Part shown: positions 1-8,247 of the stretch, in pieces | Numbering within the stretch: position 1 is the stretch's first letter | Layout of the letters: every line of letters starts with the position of its first letter | From: Methylobacterium gnaphalii | GTDB taxonomy: Bacteria; Pseudomonadota; Alphaproteobacteria; Rhizobiales; Beijerinckiaceae | Direction: 5' to 3' | DNA length: 49,296 bases | Assembly: GCF_007992215.1 (NCBI RefSeq) | Contig: NZ_BJZV01000028.1 | Span: 1-49,296 of the forward strand | The notes under the pieces: generated by a model | The model's database searches: none | The model's input: the letters and a program-made list of their open reading frames with translations, nothing else | Told to the model about the DNA's origin: nothing | Program-made: the position numbers and the translations under genes

Positions 1-118
1 CGGAAAATCGAACTATATTGACAACGTGTCCGTGACTTCTCCGATCGAGAGAGGGTCAGGAACGCATGAACACCGCCATTGCGGACAATGGCACGCTTAT
101 AAAAGGCAGATCGCCCGA

Positions 119-934
119 ATGACGTTGGCCAACATTGCAGTCGGCCTGGACCCCAGCGCCGGTACTCCCGATCGGGTACGCCTAGCGAGAAAGCTCGCCG
201 ATCGATTCGATGCCAACCTTACCGGGTTGGCAGCACATGACCCTTTGCCGATAGCGCTATATGGCAGAGGCTCCCATCTCGACGGACGGATTGCAGCGCT
301 GGCGTCGAACAACGCGTTGGCCGAACTCGAAAAGTTGCGGTCGGTCTTTCACGCGATCACATGCGACCGAGCAAGAGTGCACTGGCGTTCGGCGCAGAAG
401 GATCCGCTTTCGTGGTTGCTGGCCGAGAGCGCGGCGTTCGACCTTCTGGTCATGCGCAGCCAGGAAGGCGACGACCCCCAAGAGACGTGCGCGCCCCTGG
501 ATCTGGCGGAGTTGATCCTGCGATCGGGACGGCCCGTCCTAGTGACGCCTCCGCATGTCGACGATCTCCCACTGCGATGCACTGTCGTCGCCTGGAAGGA
601 CACACGCGAAGCGCGCCGAGCCGTGACGGACGCAATACCGCTATTGAAGTGCAGCGAGCGGGTGCTGCTCGTCTCGGTCGATCTAGCCGGGACCGCTTCC
701 GACTTCGAGGCTGTTAGTGCGCATCTTCATAGTCACGGCATCAACCACGACGCGATCAGACTTAGAACCTCTCCGCACATCGCTGCTACGATATCCGAGT
801 TCGCCCGCAAGGAAGGCGCAGACCTCGTCGTGGCCGGAGCCTACGGACATTCGAGAATGAGAGAACTGGTCTTTGGGAGCGTGACCTATGGTCTCCTGAC
901 CTCACTCAGATTGCCGAGTTTGTTCAGCCATTGA
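119..934 (+). CDS. Universal stress protein, tandem UspA-like domains
   Basis: Predicted cytoplasmic stress protein of 271 residues, the usual length for a tandem two-domain Usp. The N-terminal half starts with a typical Usp strand (LANIAVGLDPSAGT). The C-terminal half carries the nucleotide-binding signature G-A-Y-G-H-S-R-x9-G-S-V-T near its end, which suggests this domain binds ATP. An in-frame GTG at 26 would add 31 residues. The ATG at 119 is preferred because the conserved first strand begins right after it, although the ribosome site in front is weak (AAAGGCAG). It is monocistronic and has no visible link to the amide genes. The family call is firm; the specific role is unknown. Confidence 0.85.
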   Translation: MTLANIAVGLDPSAGTPDRVRLARKLADRFDANLTGLAAHDPLPIALYGRGSHLDGRIAALASNNALAELEKLRSVFHAITCDRARVHWRSAQKDPLSWLLAESAAFDLLVMRSQEGDDPQETCAPLDLAELILRSGRPVLVTPPHVDDLPLRCTVVAWKDTREARRAVTDAIPLLKCSERVLLVSVDLAGTASDFEAVSAHLHSHGINHDAIRLRTSPHIAATISEFARKEGADLVVAGAYGHSRMRELVFGSVTYGLLTSLRLPSLFSH

Positions 935-1332
935 CCATGATCCGTGTGTTGCTCTCGCGCCTATTCCCGAGCCCGCCCTGATGGGCAAATTTTGGGAAGT
1001 ATATCGTTCGCACGCAGGCCTCGTCAGGCTCGAGCGCTTGACGGCTCGGCGATGAGAACGAGGCCCGGCCCCTTCATGCGGTGCCGCAGACAGAGACACC
1101 ACGCCGAAGCCAAAGGAGCTATCCCATATCCGAGACCCCGCAAGAAGAATTGCCGGGAGGAGATGAGACCAAGCCGCCGAGCTTCAACGTCATGCTCATT
1201 GATACGTCGATTGCGTCCTGCGGAATGATCGCTTCCATCGGGATGAAGGCGATGGAAACGGCATCGATCGGGCAAACCGTCTCGATGCCGAATGTCTCAG
1301 GGTAGGGGCCAGGTTGCCCTTCGAAAGCGGAC
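935..1332. other. Intergenic stretch, no convincing gene
   Basis: About 400 bases lie between the convergent stress-protein and porin genes. Short open frames exist on both strands, including a 74-codon plus-strand frame from a GTG at 1081. A GGGAGGAG sequence precedes the ATG at 1164, but the frame it opens gives only a short arginine- and serine-rich peptide. I recognise no domain and no clear terminator. Confidence 0.4.
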
Positions 1333-2796
1333 TCAGCCTGGTGCGAGGCCGAGGAGTGTTCCGAGCGGCACGATGAGTGTGAATCCGCCGTACCAGCCGT
1401 CCTTGGGGCGGCGTGCGGTATAGGGATCGAAGTAGCTGTTGCCGTTGACGAGGTACTGGACGGCCGGTTCGAGAGCGATGCCGCGGCCGAAGTCGAAGTG
1501 GGCATTGGCCTCGAAGATGAACTTGTCGCGGGAGAAGCCCCGGCCCGAACCGCCGGCTGTGAGGTTTGCCTGGGACAGGAAGGTCGCGTAGTCGTCGGCG
1601 ATCCGCTGGTAGTTCATCTTCAGGCCGTAGGTGTCGTTCGGCCGGCTCTGGTCGGGCGCCTGCAGCATGACGCCGAAGAACGAGTTGAACTGGATTGGGA
1701 TCGTCGAGTCGAGTGCGCCACCCGTGCCGGTATAGAGCACCAGCGCGGTGGGGTGCGGGTTGAGCTCGAGGCCGCCATCGGCCCGCCAGACCGTCTGGCT
1801 AGCGGTCAGGACGATGCCCGAGGTGCCCTGCCGCTGCAGGACCGGGGCGCCGGGGTTGAGGCCCTTGGCCGTGCCGAAGATCGTGCGGTAGTTATCGTCG
1901 TGATCGGCGCTATTGTAGAAGCCGGTCAGCGAGATCCGGGTCGGATAGGCTTCCTGGGTGTAGTCGGTCTTGTAGCCGATCTCGGACATGACCAGCACGC
2001 CGGCAAGCTTCTCGTAGCCCCAATCGTATCCGGATAGGTAGTTGGTGCCGGGGTTCACGCTGAAGGCGCCGGCCTGGATGTATGTATTCTCGGAGAGCTT
2101 GTAAGCGACGTTGCCGCCCCAGACGCCGAAGAGCGGCGAGGTGAAGCCGGCATTGAAGTAGAACAGGTCCTGGAAGCAGGTATTGATCGAGTTGCAGTTC
2201 GGGAGCCCGTAATAGCGGCCCGGATGCGTGCGGCCGACCTCGACCACGAGACGGTCCTCGAGCAGCTTCTGCTGATAGGTGAACAGCGATAGGCGGGTGT
2301 CGTTCGGTGTGAAGGGCGGCTGGTAGCCCATCGTGGTGTCGCCGATGGCGCCGGCGAGGTTGGTGTTGCGCACCAATCCAAAGAAGGTCTCGGTAAAATT
2401 GATCGAGCCGCCCGCGATGCCGGCGAGCTTCTGCATGTCGGCGGTCATGCTCAGCACGAAATAGGCCGAGTTCGACTGGTTTCCGGGTCGCAGGCCGGCA
2501 GAAGGATTGGCCTGATAAAAGTCGTACATGTTGATATCGAAGGTGAAGCCGGCGGCGGCCATGGCGCTCGCCCAATCGGCTAGCGGGCCGACCCTCACCG
2601 GCGATACGGCTTTCTCGGCGATGGCCGGATCCGTACGCGCCTGTGTCCTGCCCACGAACCTACCCACCGCAGACGCCGTCTGCGCCGAAGCGTTGCTTGC
2701 GCCGAGCGCACTGAGGAGCAAGGCGGCGGAACAGATCAGAGTCTTCTTCCGCAGTAAATGCCGCGAGCGATGATCGATTTTTCGACTAAACTTCAT
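1333..2796 (-). CDS. OprB-like outer-membrane porin, copy 1
   Basis: Predicted outer-membrane beta-barrel porin of 487 residues for passive entry of small hydrophilic solutes. A Sec signal peptide is visible (hydrophobic stretch about residues 20-38, ending ASAQT). The mature chain is rich in aromatic and glycine residues in barrel-like alternation, with OprB-type blocks such as YDFYQANPS, NFTETFFGLVRN and GYDWGYEK. It is closely similar along its whole length to the porin at 23899-25347. It diverges from the ABC transporter at 3309. Methylophilus methylotrophus uses an outer-membrane porin (FmdC) for short-chain amides and urea, so an amide-porin role is an attractive inference. The family call rests on pattern; the substrate is not shown by sequence. 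Confidence 0.75.
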   Translation of the reverse strand: MKFSRKIDHRSRHLLRKKTLICSAALLLSALGASNASAQTASAVGRFVGRTQARTDPAIAEKAVSPVRVGPLADWASAMAAAGFTFDINMYDFYQANPSAGLRPGNQSNSAYFVLSMTADMQKLAGIAGGSINFTETFFGLVRNTNLAGAIGDTTMGYQPPFTPNDTRLSLFTYQQKLLEDRLVVEVGRTHPGRYYGLPNCNSINTCFQDLFYFNAGFTSPLFGVWGGNVAYKLSENTYIQAGAFSVNPGTNYLSGYDWGYEKLAGVLVMSEIGYKTDYTQEAYPTRISLTGFYNSADHDDNYRTIFGTAKGLNPGAPVLQRQGTSGIVLTASQTVWRADGGLELNPHPTALVLYTGTGGALDSTIPIQFNSFFGVMLQAPDQSRPNDTYGLKMNYQRIADDYATFLSQANLTAGGSGRGFSRDKFIFEANAHFDFGRGIALEPAVQYLVNGNSYFDPYTARRPKDGWYGGFTLIVPLGTLLGLAPG

Positions 2797-3308
2797 TGTC
2801 TCATGCCCTCCAGAAGATCACCGGACAGCCGTGATCAGTCCTCGATGCCGCGCAGCGCAGCATCGGGCCGATCCGTCTCCCCATTGGTCGCTTGGTGCTT
2901 CGCTGGATGGCTGCCCCGTCACATCTGACTTCGCGGGCTGCGCAAAATCAGATGTGAACACACATCCGAGTTGATTCCACCTGTGGCTGCAAGACCCAGG
3001 TACACATTGCGTCAAGCAATGCGCCACCCGGCCAGCATGACTTTAAAGCTTGCTTGCAGAGCTTGAGCGGTCAACTACCAACCTTCGCTTTCCAAAGGCC
3101 ACGGCGTCATTCTTGTAAATATGCCACGCTCTATTTGATGCTGCCTTCTTTTCGCGCAGCGAAAGCATAGAGATTCTCCAGGCGATGCGTTGACGCCCCC
3201 AGGCCGCCGTGTCAGCCTTTCTCGTCAGGACAAAATAGTGCCGGAAGCGCAACAACTTCGTCGCTCGCATTGCGCGAGCAGCGGACGGCTGTCTTGCAGG
3301 AGACCATG
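2797..3308. promoter_or_regulatory. Divergent promoter region between porin 1 and the first transporter
   Basis: This 512-base non-coding region separates two divergent genes and must hold both promoters. Its main structure is the inverted repeat at 2919-2957, listed separately. I see no convincing sigma-54 element (GG-N10-GC) on either strand and no strong sigma-70 pair. A ribosome site GCAGGAGA at 3296-3303 serves the start at 3309. Confidence 0.5.
2919..2957. promoter_or_regulatory. Perfect 10-bp inverted repeat, candidate operator
   Basis: TCACATCTGA at 2919-2928 is mirrored exactly by TCAGATGTGA at 2948-2957, with 19 bases between. A partial further copy (CACATC) follows at 2960-2965. 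The position between divergent porin and transporter genes, and the absence of a T-tract, fit a regulator-binding site better than a terminator. The regulator is unknown. Confidence 0.45.
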
Positions 3309-4619
3309 ATGGACATCACGCGTCGTAGAATATTGAAAGGGTCGACGCTGGCCGCGGCGGCCGTTGCGGCACCGCATTTGTGGTTGCCGACATCGCGTGA
3401 GGCCTGGGGCGCCACACTGAAGAAGGGCGAGCCGATCAAAGTCGGCCTGCTGTTCTCCCTGACCGGTCAACTTGCCGTACCGGAAGAAGACTCAACCCTC
3501 GTGATGCAATACGCGATCGAGGAAATTAACAAGAACGGCGGCATTGCCGGCCACGAGATCAAGCCGATCATTATCGACGCGAAGTCAGACTTCAATGTCT
3601 ATTCGGAGAAGGCAAAAGAACTGATCCTGCGCGAGAAAGTGATAGCGCTGTTCGGCTGCTACACGTCGGCGAGCCGCAAGGCGATCCTGCCGATCGTCAT
3701 GCAGCAGAACAACCTGCTCTACTACCCGACCTGCTACGAGGGCGCCGAATGCACCCAGAACACGATCTGCACAGGTCCGCTTGCAAACCAGCATTCGAAA
3801 GACCTGATCCCGTTCATGGTCAAGAACTTCGGCAAGAAGTGTTTCTTCGTCGGCTCGAACTATGTCTGGCCGAAGGAGTCAAACAAGAATGCCAAGCTCT
3901 GGCTCCAGAACGCGGGCGGTGAGCTTCTCGGAGAGGAGTACATCCCCCTCGGCAGCTCCGAGTTCGGACCTGTCCTCAACAAGATCCGCGACGCCAAGCC
4001 GAACTTCATCTTCTCGACCGTCGTCGGCGCCTCCGACATCGCCTTCCACAAGCAGTTCAAGCAGGAAGGCTTCAAGGTCGACTCGATGCCGATCGCTTCG
4101 CTGACCACCGGCGAGATCGAGACCAAGGCGATGGGCGCCGATGTCGGCGCGGGCCACTTCCTGTCGGCGCCGTACTTCCAGACGCTTGAAAACGCGACGA
4201 ACGCGACGTTCGTCGAGAACTTCCTCAAGAGCAAATACGGGAAGAACGGCAGCACGCACTACAACATGGAAGAGACGTATCTCTCCGCCTACGTCTTCAA
4301 GTACGGCCTGGAAAAGGCTCTCAAGAAGACCGGCAACATCGAAGAGGTCACGTCTCGGATGATCCGCGACGTTAGCGGCGGCATTCGGGTCGAGGACGAC
4401 GTCTCGCCGGAAGGTCTGATCTGGATCGACGGCGACAACTTCAACACCTGGCTGAAGCCCAAGATTGGTCAGTGCCAACCCGATGGCAGCTTCAAGACCG
4501 TCTACCAGGCTGCCGAACACGTCGCTCCAGACCCCTATTCGATCTACCCGAATTCCGGGAAGTGCACGGCCGACGGGCTCGTCGCGCCCGACGGTAAAGC
4601 ACGCAAGAACGTGATTTGA
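3309..4619 (+). CDS. Urea/short-chain amide ABC transporter, substrate-binding protein (UrtA-like, set 1)
   Basis: Periplasmic binding component of 436 residues in the UrtA/branched-chain (Peripla_BP_5) class. The N-terminus has a Tat-type leader: an RRRILKG motif, a short alanine-rich hydrophobic stretch, then the mature protein. Family landmarks are LLFSLTGQLA, the GCYTSASRK segment and YYPTCYEG, all equivalent to UrtA segments. The start is the second of two adjacent ATGs (3306 and 3309), chosen for better spacing to GCAGGAGA. It leads a five-gene operon with two permeases and two ATPases. A strong hairpin follows the stop and probably keeps its expression above that of the downstream genes. 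Ligand is inferred from family and context as urea or formamides; a branched-chain amino acid role is less likely. Confidence 0.85.
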   Translation: MDITRRRILKGSTLAAAAVAAPHLWLPTSREAWGATLKKGEPIKVGLLFSLTGQLAVPEEDSTLVMQYAIEEINKNGGIAGHEIKPIIIDAKSDFNVYSEKAKELILREKVIALFGCYTSASRKAILPIVMQQNNLLYYPTCYEGAECTQNTICTGPLANQHSKDLIPFMVKNFGKKCFFVGSNYVWPKESNKNAKLWLQNAGGELLGEEYIPLGSSEFGPVLNKIRDAKPNFIFSTVVGASDIAFHKQFKQEGFKVDSMPIASLTTGEIETKAMGADVGAGHFLSAPYFQTLENATNATFVENFLKSKYGKNGSTHYNMEETYLSAYVFKYGLEKALKKTGNIEEVTSRMIRDVSGGIRVEDDVSPEGLIWIDGDNFNTWLKPKIGQCQPDGSFKTVYQAAEHVAPDPYSIYPNSGKCTADGLVAPDGKARKNVI

Positions 4620-4633
4620 CCGCAGACCGACGG

Positions 4634-4658
4634 CCTCGCGGGAAGCTCTCCCGCGAGG
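4634..4658 (+). other. Intercistronic stem-loop after the binding-protein gene
   Basis: CCTCGCGGGA (4634-4643) and TCCCGCGAGG (4649-4658) form a perfect 10-bp stem with a 5-base loop, 15 bases after the stop. No T-run follows. This position, between a binding-protein gene and its permease genes, is typical of mRNA-stabilising or partially terminating hairpins. Confidence 0.7.
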
Positions 4659-4722
4659 ATGGCGCAGACCCGACCGGCATCATTCTTGCCGGCCAAACTC
4701 AAGATGAAACTGCGGAGGCATC

Positions 4723-5607
4723 GTGCCCCACATCGAATTCGCGTCCGTCGTGAATGCGCTGATCCTCGGTCTGAGCATCGCCAGTATTTGGCTGATCGCA
4801 GCGATCGGACTGACGATCATTTACGGAACCGTAGGTGTCATTAACATGGCCCACGGCGAGTTCCTCATGCTCGGCGCCTACACATCGTACGTGCTGCAAA
4901 GCTTCTTCGGATTGCCGTTTCTGCTCTGCATCCCGGCCTCGTTCTTCGTCGTGGCGGCAGTCGGACTGGTGATCGAAAGGGGCCTGATCCGATACCTCTA
5001 CAACCGCCCACTCGATACGCTTCTGGCGACCTGGGGCGTGTCGCTCATCCTGATGCAGGGCGTGCGCATCCTCTTCGGCAGCGATCCGAAATACGTCTCC
5101 GTTCCCGACATCTTCCAGAGCAATGTCGAGATCGGCTTCGTGAGCCTGTCAGTGTTCCGGATCTTCGTCTTCGGTTTCACTGCGACGGTCGTCGCCGGCA
5201 CCGTCTATCTCTTCTACCGTACCCGGTTCGGCATGCAGGTGCGTGCCGTGATGCAGAACAAGGAGATGGCAGCCTCCTTCGGCATCAACGCGGATCGCGT
5301 CTACATGACAACCTTCGCCATCGGGGCTGGCCTCGCAGGCATGGCCGGTTGCCTGTTCGGCGTACTGGCAATCGTCCTCCCGACGATGGGCACAGCCTAT
5401 GTGGTTCAAGCCTTCCTCGTAGTTGTCGTCGGCGGCGGAACCCTGATCGGAAGTGTCGCGGCCTCTGGCTTGACCGGTGAATTGCAGTCCATCTTCGCGA
5501 TGGTCTCGAACGACACCTTCGCGCGCTTCCTCCTCTACGTGCTCATCGTCGTCTTCCTGCGGTTTCGTCCGCGCGGCCTCTTCGCCGTCGCCAAAGCGCG
5601 TCGCTGA
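4723..5607 (+). CDS. Urea/amide ABC transporter permease (UrtB/LivH-like, set 1)
   Basis: Inner-membrane permease of 294 residues in the LivH/UrtB family, with about eight hydrophobic helices along its length. Recognisable segments include the first helix (LIAAIGLTIIYGTVGVINMAHGEF) and the cytoplasmic loop FGMQVRAVMQNKEMAASFGI. The GTG start at 4723 is supported by GGAGG at 4714-4718. It is separated from the binding-protein gene by a 103-base gap holding a hairpin and is followed after 26 bases by the second permease. It should pair with that permease to form the membrane channel for substrates delivered by the protein encoded at 3309. Confidence 0.88.
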   Translation: MPHIEFASVVNALILGLSIASIWLIAAIGLTIIYGTVGVINMAHGEFLMLGAYTSYVLQSFFGLPFLLCIPASFFVVAAVGLVIERGLIRYLYNRPLDTLLATWGVSLILMQGVRILFGSDPKYVSVPDIFQSNVEIGFVSLSVFRIFVFGFTATVVAGTVYLFYRTRFGMQVRAVMQNKEMAASFGINADRVYMTTFAIGAGLAGMAGCLFGVLAIVLPTMGTAYVVQAFLVVVVGGGTLIGSVAASGLTGELQSIFAMVSNDTFARFLLYVLIVVFLRFRPRGLFAVAKARR

Positions 5608-5633
5608 GTTCTCGGAAAGATCAGTATAGATCG

Positions 5634-6743
5634 ATGACAAAGAACCTCTTCCACAACAGGTCGGCTCAGTGGACGGTCTACGCCGTCTTCTTCCTCGGCC
5701 TCGCCATCATCCCGACCTTCGTCAGCGATGGCTTCCTGCTCAATCAGTTCGCGACCTACGGCGTCTACGCGATGCTGGCCCTCTCGATCAGCCTGTGCTG
5801 GGGCTTCGGCGGCATCCTGAACCTCGGTCAAGGCATCGCCTTCGGCTTGGCCGCCTACGGCATGGCGATGACCATGCAGATGCAATCTCAGGATGCTTCG
5901 AACCCGCTGCCTCCCTTCATGGCGAACAACAGCCTCGAACATCTGCCGTTCTTCTGGGAGCCGTTCTGGAGCACGGGCTTCGGTATCTTCCTGGCGTTGT
6001 TCGTGCCGACGCTGTTCTACGTGATCTTCGGAAGCTTGATGTTTCGCGCCCGCGTCTCGGGCCCGTTCATCGCGATCATGACGCTCGCGATGCTCAGCGC
6101 TCTCAATACGCTGATCCTCGACATGCAGCCCTACACCAACGGTGTGAACGGCATCTCGCCGCCGGCCGCCCTGCAGATCTTCGGCACCGAGATCGATCCG
6201 TATAGCCCCAAGGCATATTGGATCGTCCTCATCCTGCTCATCCTGACGACCGTCGCCTCGAAACTGCTGACGCACAGCAAGTTCGGGCTCGTCGTCCAGG
6301 CCCTGCGAGGAGACCCGGAGCGCGTGCGCTTCCTCGGCTACAACGTCGCCCTCTACGAGACGGTCATCTACACCATCTCCGGATTGATCGCGGCGATTGC
6401 GGGCTGCCTCTGGGTGATGCTGGTCCAGTACGTGTCGCCTGCGCAGCTCGACGTCACCTTCAGCATCACCATGGTGATCTGGGCCGGGATCGGCGGACGG
6501 CTGTCGCTGCTCGGCTCCATCTTCGGTGCGCTGATGATCCAGGGCGGCCAAAGTTATCTGGGCGACCAGTTCCTCAATACCTGGCTCCTGCTGCTCGGCG
6601 GCTTCTTCATCCTGGTCGTCCGCTTCCTGCCGCGCGGGCTGGCCGGGTTGCTCGAAAAGGTTCTCGGCATGGTGGCCAACCGCCAACTCAGGGCCTCCGA
6701 TCCCATTGCGCCCCCCCACGCCGTCGGCGCTCCAGCCAAGTGA
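5634..6743 (+). CDS. Urea/amide ABC transporter permease (UrtC/LivM-like, set 1)
   Basis: Inner-membrane permease of 369 residues in the LivM/UrtC family and partner of the preceding permease. Family segments include SLCWGFGGILNLGQGIAFGL in the first half, NGVNGI before the central helices, and the loop FGLVVQALRGDPERVRFLGYNV that contacts the ATPases. The C-terminus ends in a basic and proline-rich tail after LPRGLAGLLEKV. The ATG at 5634 has only a weak upstream ribosome site (GGAAAGAT). The next gene begins 10 bases after the stop, so the two are very probably co-transcribed. Confidence 0.88.
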   Translation: MTKNLFHNRSAQWTVYAVFFLGLAIIPTFVSDGFLLNQFATYGVYAMLALSISLCWGFGGILNLGQGIAFGLAAYGMAMTMQMQSQDASNPLPPFMANNSLEHLPFFWEPFWSTGFGIFLALFVPTLFYVIFGSLMFRARVSGPFIAIMTLAMLSALNTLILDMQPYTNGVNGISPPAALQIFGTEIDPYSPKAYWIVLILLILTTVASKLLTHSKFGLVVQALRGDPERVRFLGYNVALYETVIYTISGLIAAIAGCLWVMLVQYVSPAQLDVTFSITMVIWAGIGGRLSLLGSIFGALMIQGGQSYLGDQFLNTWLLLLGGFFILVVRFLPRGLAGLLEKVLGMVANRQLRASDPIAPPHAVGAPAK

Positions 6744-6753
6744 GGACAAGACA

Positions 6754-7494
6754 ATGGGCGTTCTCGAAATCCACAATCTGCACAAGAGTTTCGGTGGCAC
6801 GCACGTCATCAACGACTTCAGCCTCGACGTGACGGAATTGACCCTGTGCTGCCTCGTCGGTCCGAACGGTGCCGGCAAGACGACGACGATGGACCTGATT
6901 ACCGGGCGCCAGAAGCCCACCTCGGGGAAGATTGTCCTGCGCAACGACGACATCACAGGTCTGGGCGAACACGAAATCGCCCAGCGCGGAATCGGGAGGA
7001 AGTTCCAGGTTCCGGCCGTGTTCCGTGAGCTGAGCGTGCGCCAGAACTTCGAGGTCTCGTATTCGCAGGAGGTCAATCCCTTCCGAAACATGCTCCGCCG
7101 CCAGCCGGCGGGCTTTAAGTCGCGGCTCGACGAGGTCGCGACGTTGACCGGGTTGAAGGACCGACTCGACGTGGAGGCAGGCTTTCTTTCCCACGGCGAA
7201 ACGCAATGGCTCGAGATCGGCATGGTGCTGATGCAGAACCCAGCCATCCTGCTGCTGGACGAACCCGTTGCCGGGATGACCGAGTCCGAGATCGAGAAGA
7301 CGATCGTCTTCCTCAACCAGCTCAAGAAGAACCACACCCTCATCGTCGTCGAGCACGACATGGGTTTCGTGCGCGAAATCGCCGACGTCGTGACGGTGAT
7401 GCACATGGGAAGCTTCCTCGCCCAGGGGAAGCTCAGTGAAATCGAGAACAACCCGAAGGTGCGGGAAGTCTATCTTGGCGAACCGGAGATCTGA
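6754..7494 (+). CDS. Urea/amide ABC transporter ATP-binding protein (UrtD/LivG-like, set 1)
   Basis: Cytoplasmic ATPase of 246 residues. The Walker A motif is GPNGAGKTTT. The signature region is LSHGETQWLEIGMVL, where the usual LSGGQ is replaced by LSHGE, as is characteristic of the UrtD branch. The Walker B is ILLLDEPVAGM, followed by the H-loop in VVEHDMGFV. The start ATG at 6754 follows GAGGA and avoids a 16-residue extension that overlaps the upstream permease. The next gene starts two bases after the stop. Confidence 0.9.
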   Translation: MGVLEIHNLHKSFGGTHVINDFSLDVTELTLCCLVGPNGAGKTTTMDLITGRQKPTSGKIVLRNDDITGLGEHEIAQRGIGRKFQVPAVFRELSVRQNFEVSYSQEVNPFRNMLRRQPAGFKSRLDEVATLTGLKDRLDVEAGFLSHGETQWLEIGMVLMQNPAILLLDEPVAGMTESEIEKTIVFLNQLKKNHTLIVVEHDMGFVREIADVVTVMHMGSFLAQGKLSEIENNPKVREVYLGEPEI

Positions 7495-7496
7495 CC

Positions 7497-8195
7497 GTGC
7501 TGCTCTCTCTCGGAAACGTCACCTCCTATTACGGCAAGACGCCCATCCTGAAGGATATCGGCTTCGATCTGCCGGAAGGCCAGTGCCTGTGTGTGCTCGG
7601 TCGCAACGGCGTCGGCAAGACGACTCTGTTGCGCACCATTATGGGCCTCACGGACCGCTCGAACGGCGAGATTAGAATCTCCGGCGATGCGATCGGCGAC
7701 GCGCCGACTTACAAGCGCGCGAAATACGGCCTCGGCTACATCCCGCAGGGCCGCCAGATCCTGCCGCACTTCACGGTGAAGGAGAACATCCTGCTCGGCA
7801 CGTTCGCGCGCACCGACGGCAAGGAGGAAGTGCCGGAGCTCTGCCTGAGCCTCTTCCCCTATCTCGCCCAGAACCTGCATCGGAAGGCAGGTCTACTGTC
7901 GGGCGGCCAGCAGCAGCAACTTGCGATTGCGCGTGCCCTCGCGACGAACCCACGCATCCTTCTGCTGGATGAGCCAACGGAAGGCATTCAGCCGAACATT
8001 GTTGCCGAAATCGGCCATACGCTCGGGCGCCTGAACAAAGAATTCGGCATCACGCTGATCCTGACCGAGCAGCACATCAAGGTTGCGCGAAAGCTCGGCG
8101 ATGCCTTCCTGATGATGGAGAACGGTCGCATCGTCGCGCGTGGTCCCATCGGAGACATGACGGACGAGCTGATCGATCGACACATGACGATTTGA
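7497..8195 (+). CDS. Urea/amide ABC transporter ATP-binding protein (UrtE/LivF-like, set 1)
   Basis: Second ATPase of the set, 232 residues. Walker A is GRNGVGKTTL, the signature is LSGGQQQQLAIARAL, and Walker B is ILLLDEPTEGI. The EPTEGIQPNIV segment is typical of UrtE. The GTG at 7497 lies just two bases after the preceding stop, so translation is probably coupled. It completes a full binding-protein/two-permease/two-ATPase system. The gene converges with the minus-strand binding-protein gene, with a short hairpin in the gap. Confidence 0.9.
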   Translation: MLLSLGNVTSYYGKTPILKDIGFDLPEGQCLCVLGRNGVGKTTLLRTIMGLTDRSNGEIRISGDAIGDAPTYKRAKYGLGYIPQGRQILPHFTVKENILLGTFARTDGKEEVPELCLSLFPYLAQNLHRKAGLLSGGQQQQLAIARALATNPRILLLDEPTEGIQPNIVAEIGHTLGRLNKEFGITLILTEQHIKVARKLGDAFLMMENGRIVARGPIGDMTDELIDRHMTI

Positions 8196-8203
8196 GCGGG
8201 GTT

Positions 8204-8222
8204 GCCGTCCTGTCGGGACGGC
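8204..8222. terminator. Stem-loop between convergent genes
   Basis: GCCGTCC (8204-8210) pairs perfectly with GGACGGC (8216-8222) around a 5-base loop, just after the last gene of the first transporter operon. There is no T-tract. The convergent arrangement suggests a transcription end point, but the stem is short. Confidence 0.45.
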
Positions 8223-8247
8223 GAGTGCCAGGGACCAGCGGCGTCGA

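Noticed and set aside
944..1305. Small plus-strand frames of 94 and 74 codons after the stress protein
   Set aside because: No homology-like features or convincing starts; left as unassigned intergenic sequence.
2797..3308. Sigma-54 promoter for the nitrogen-related transporter
   Set aside because: I looked for GG-N10-GC elements on both strands and found only near misses with 6- or 9-base spacing.
5535..7451. Long minus-strand open frame opposite the set 1 permease and ATPase genes
   Set aside because: It overlaps well-supported genes on the other strand and lacks any domain.
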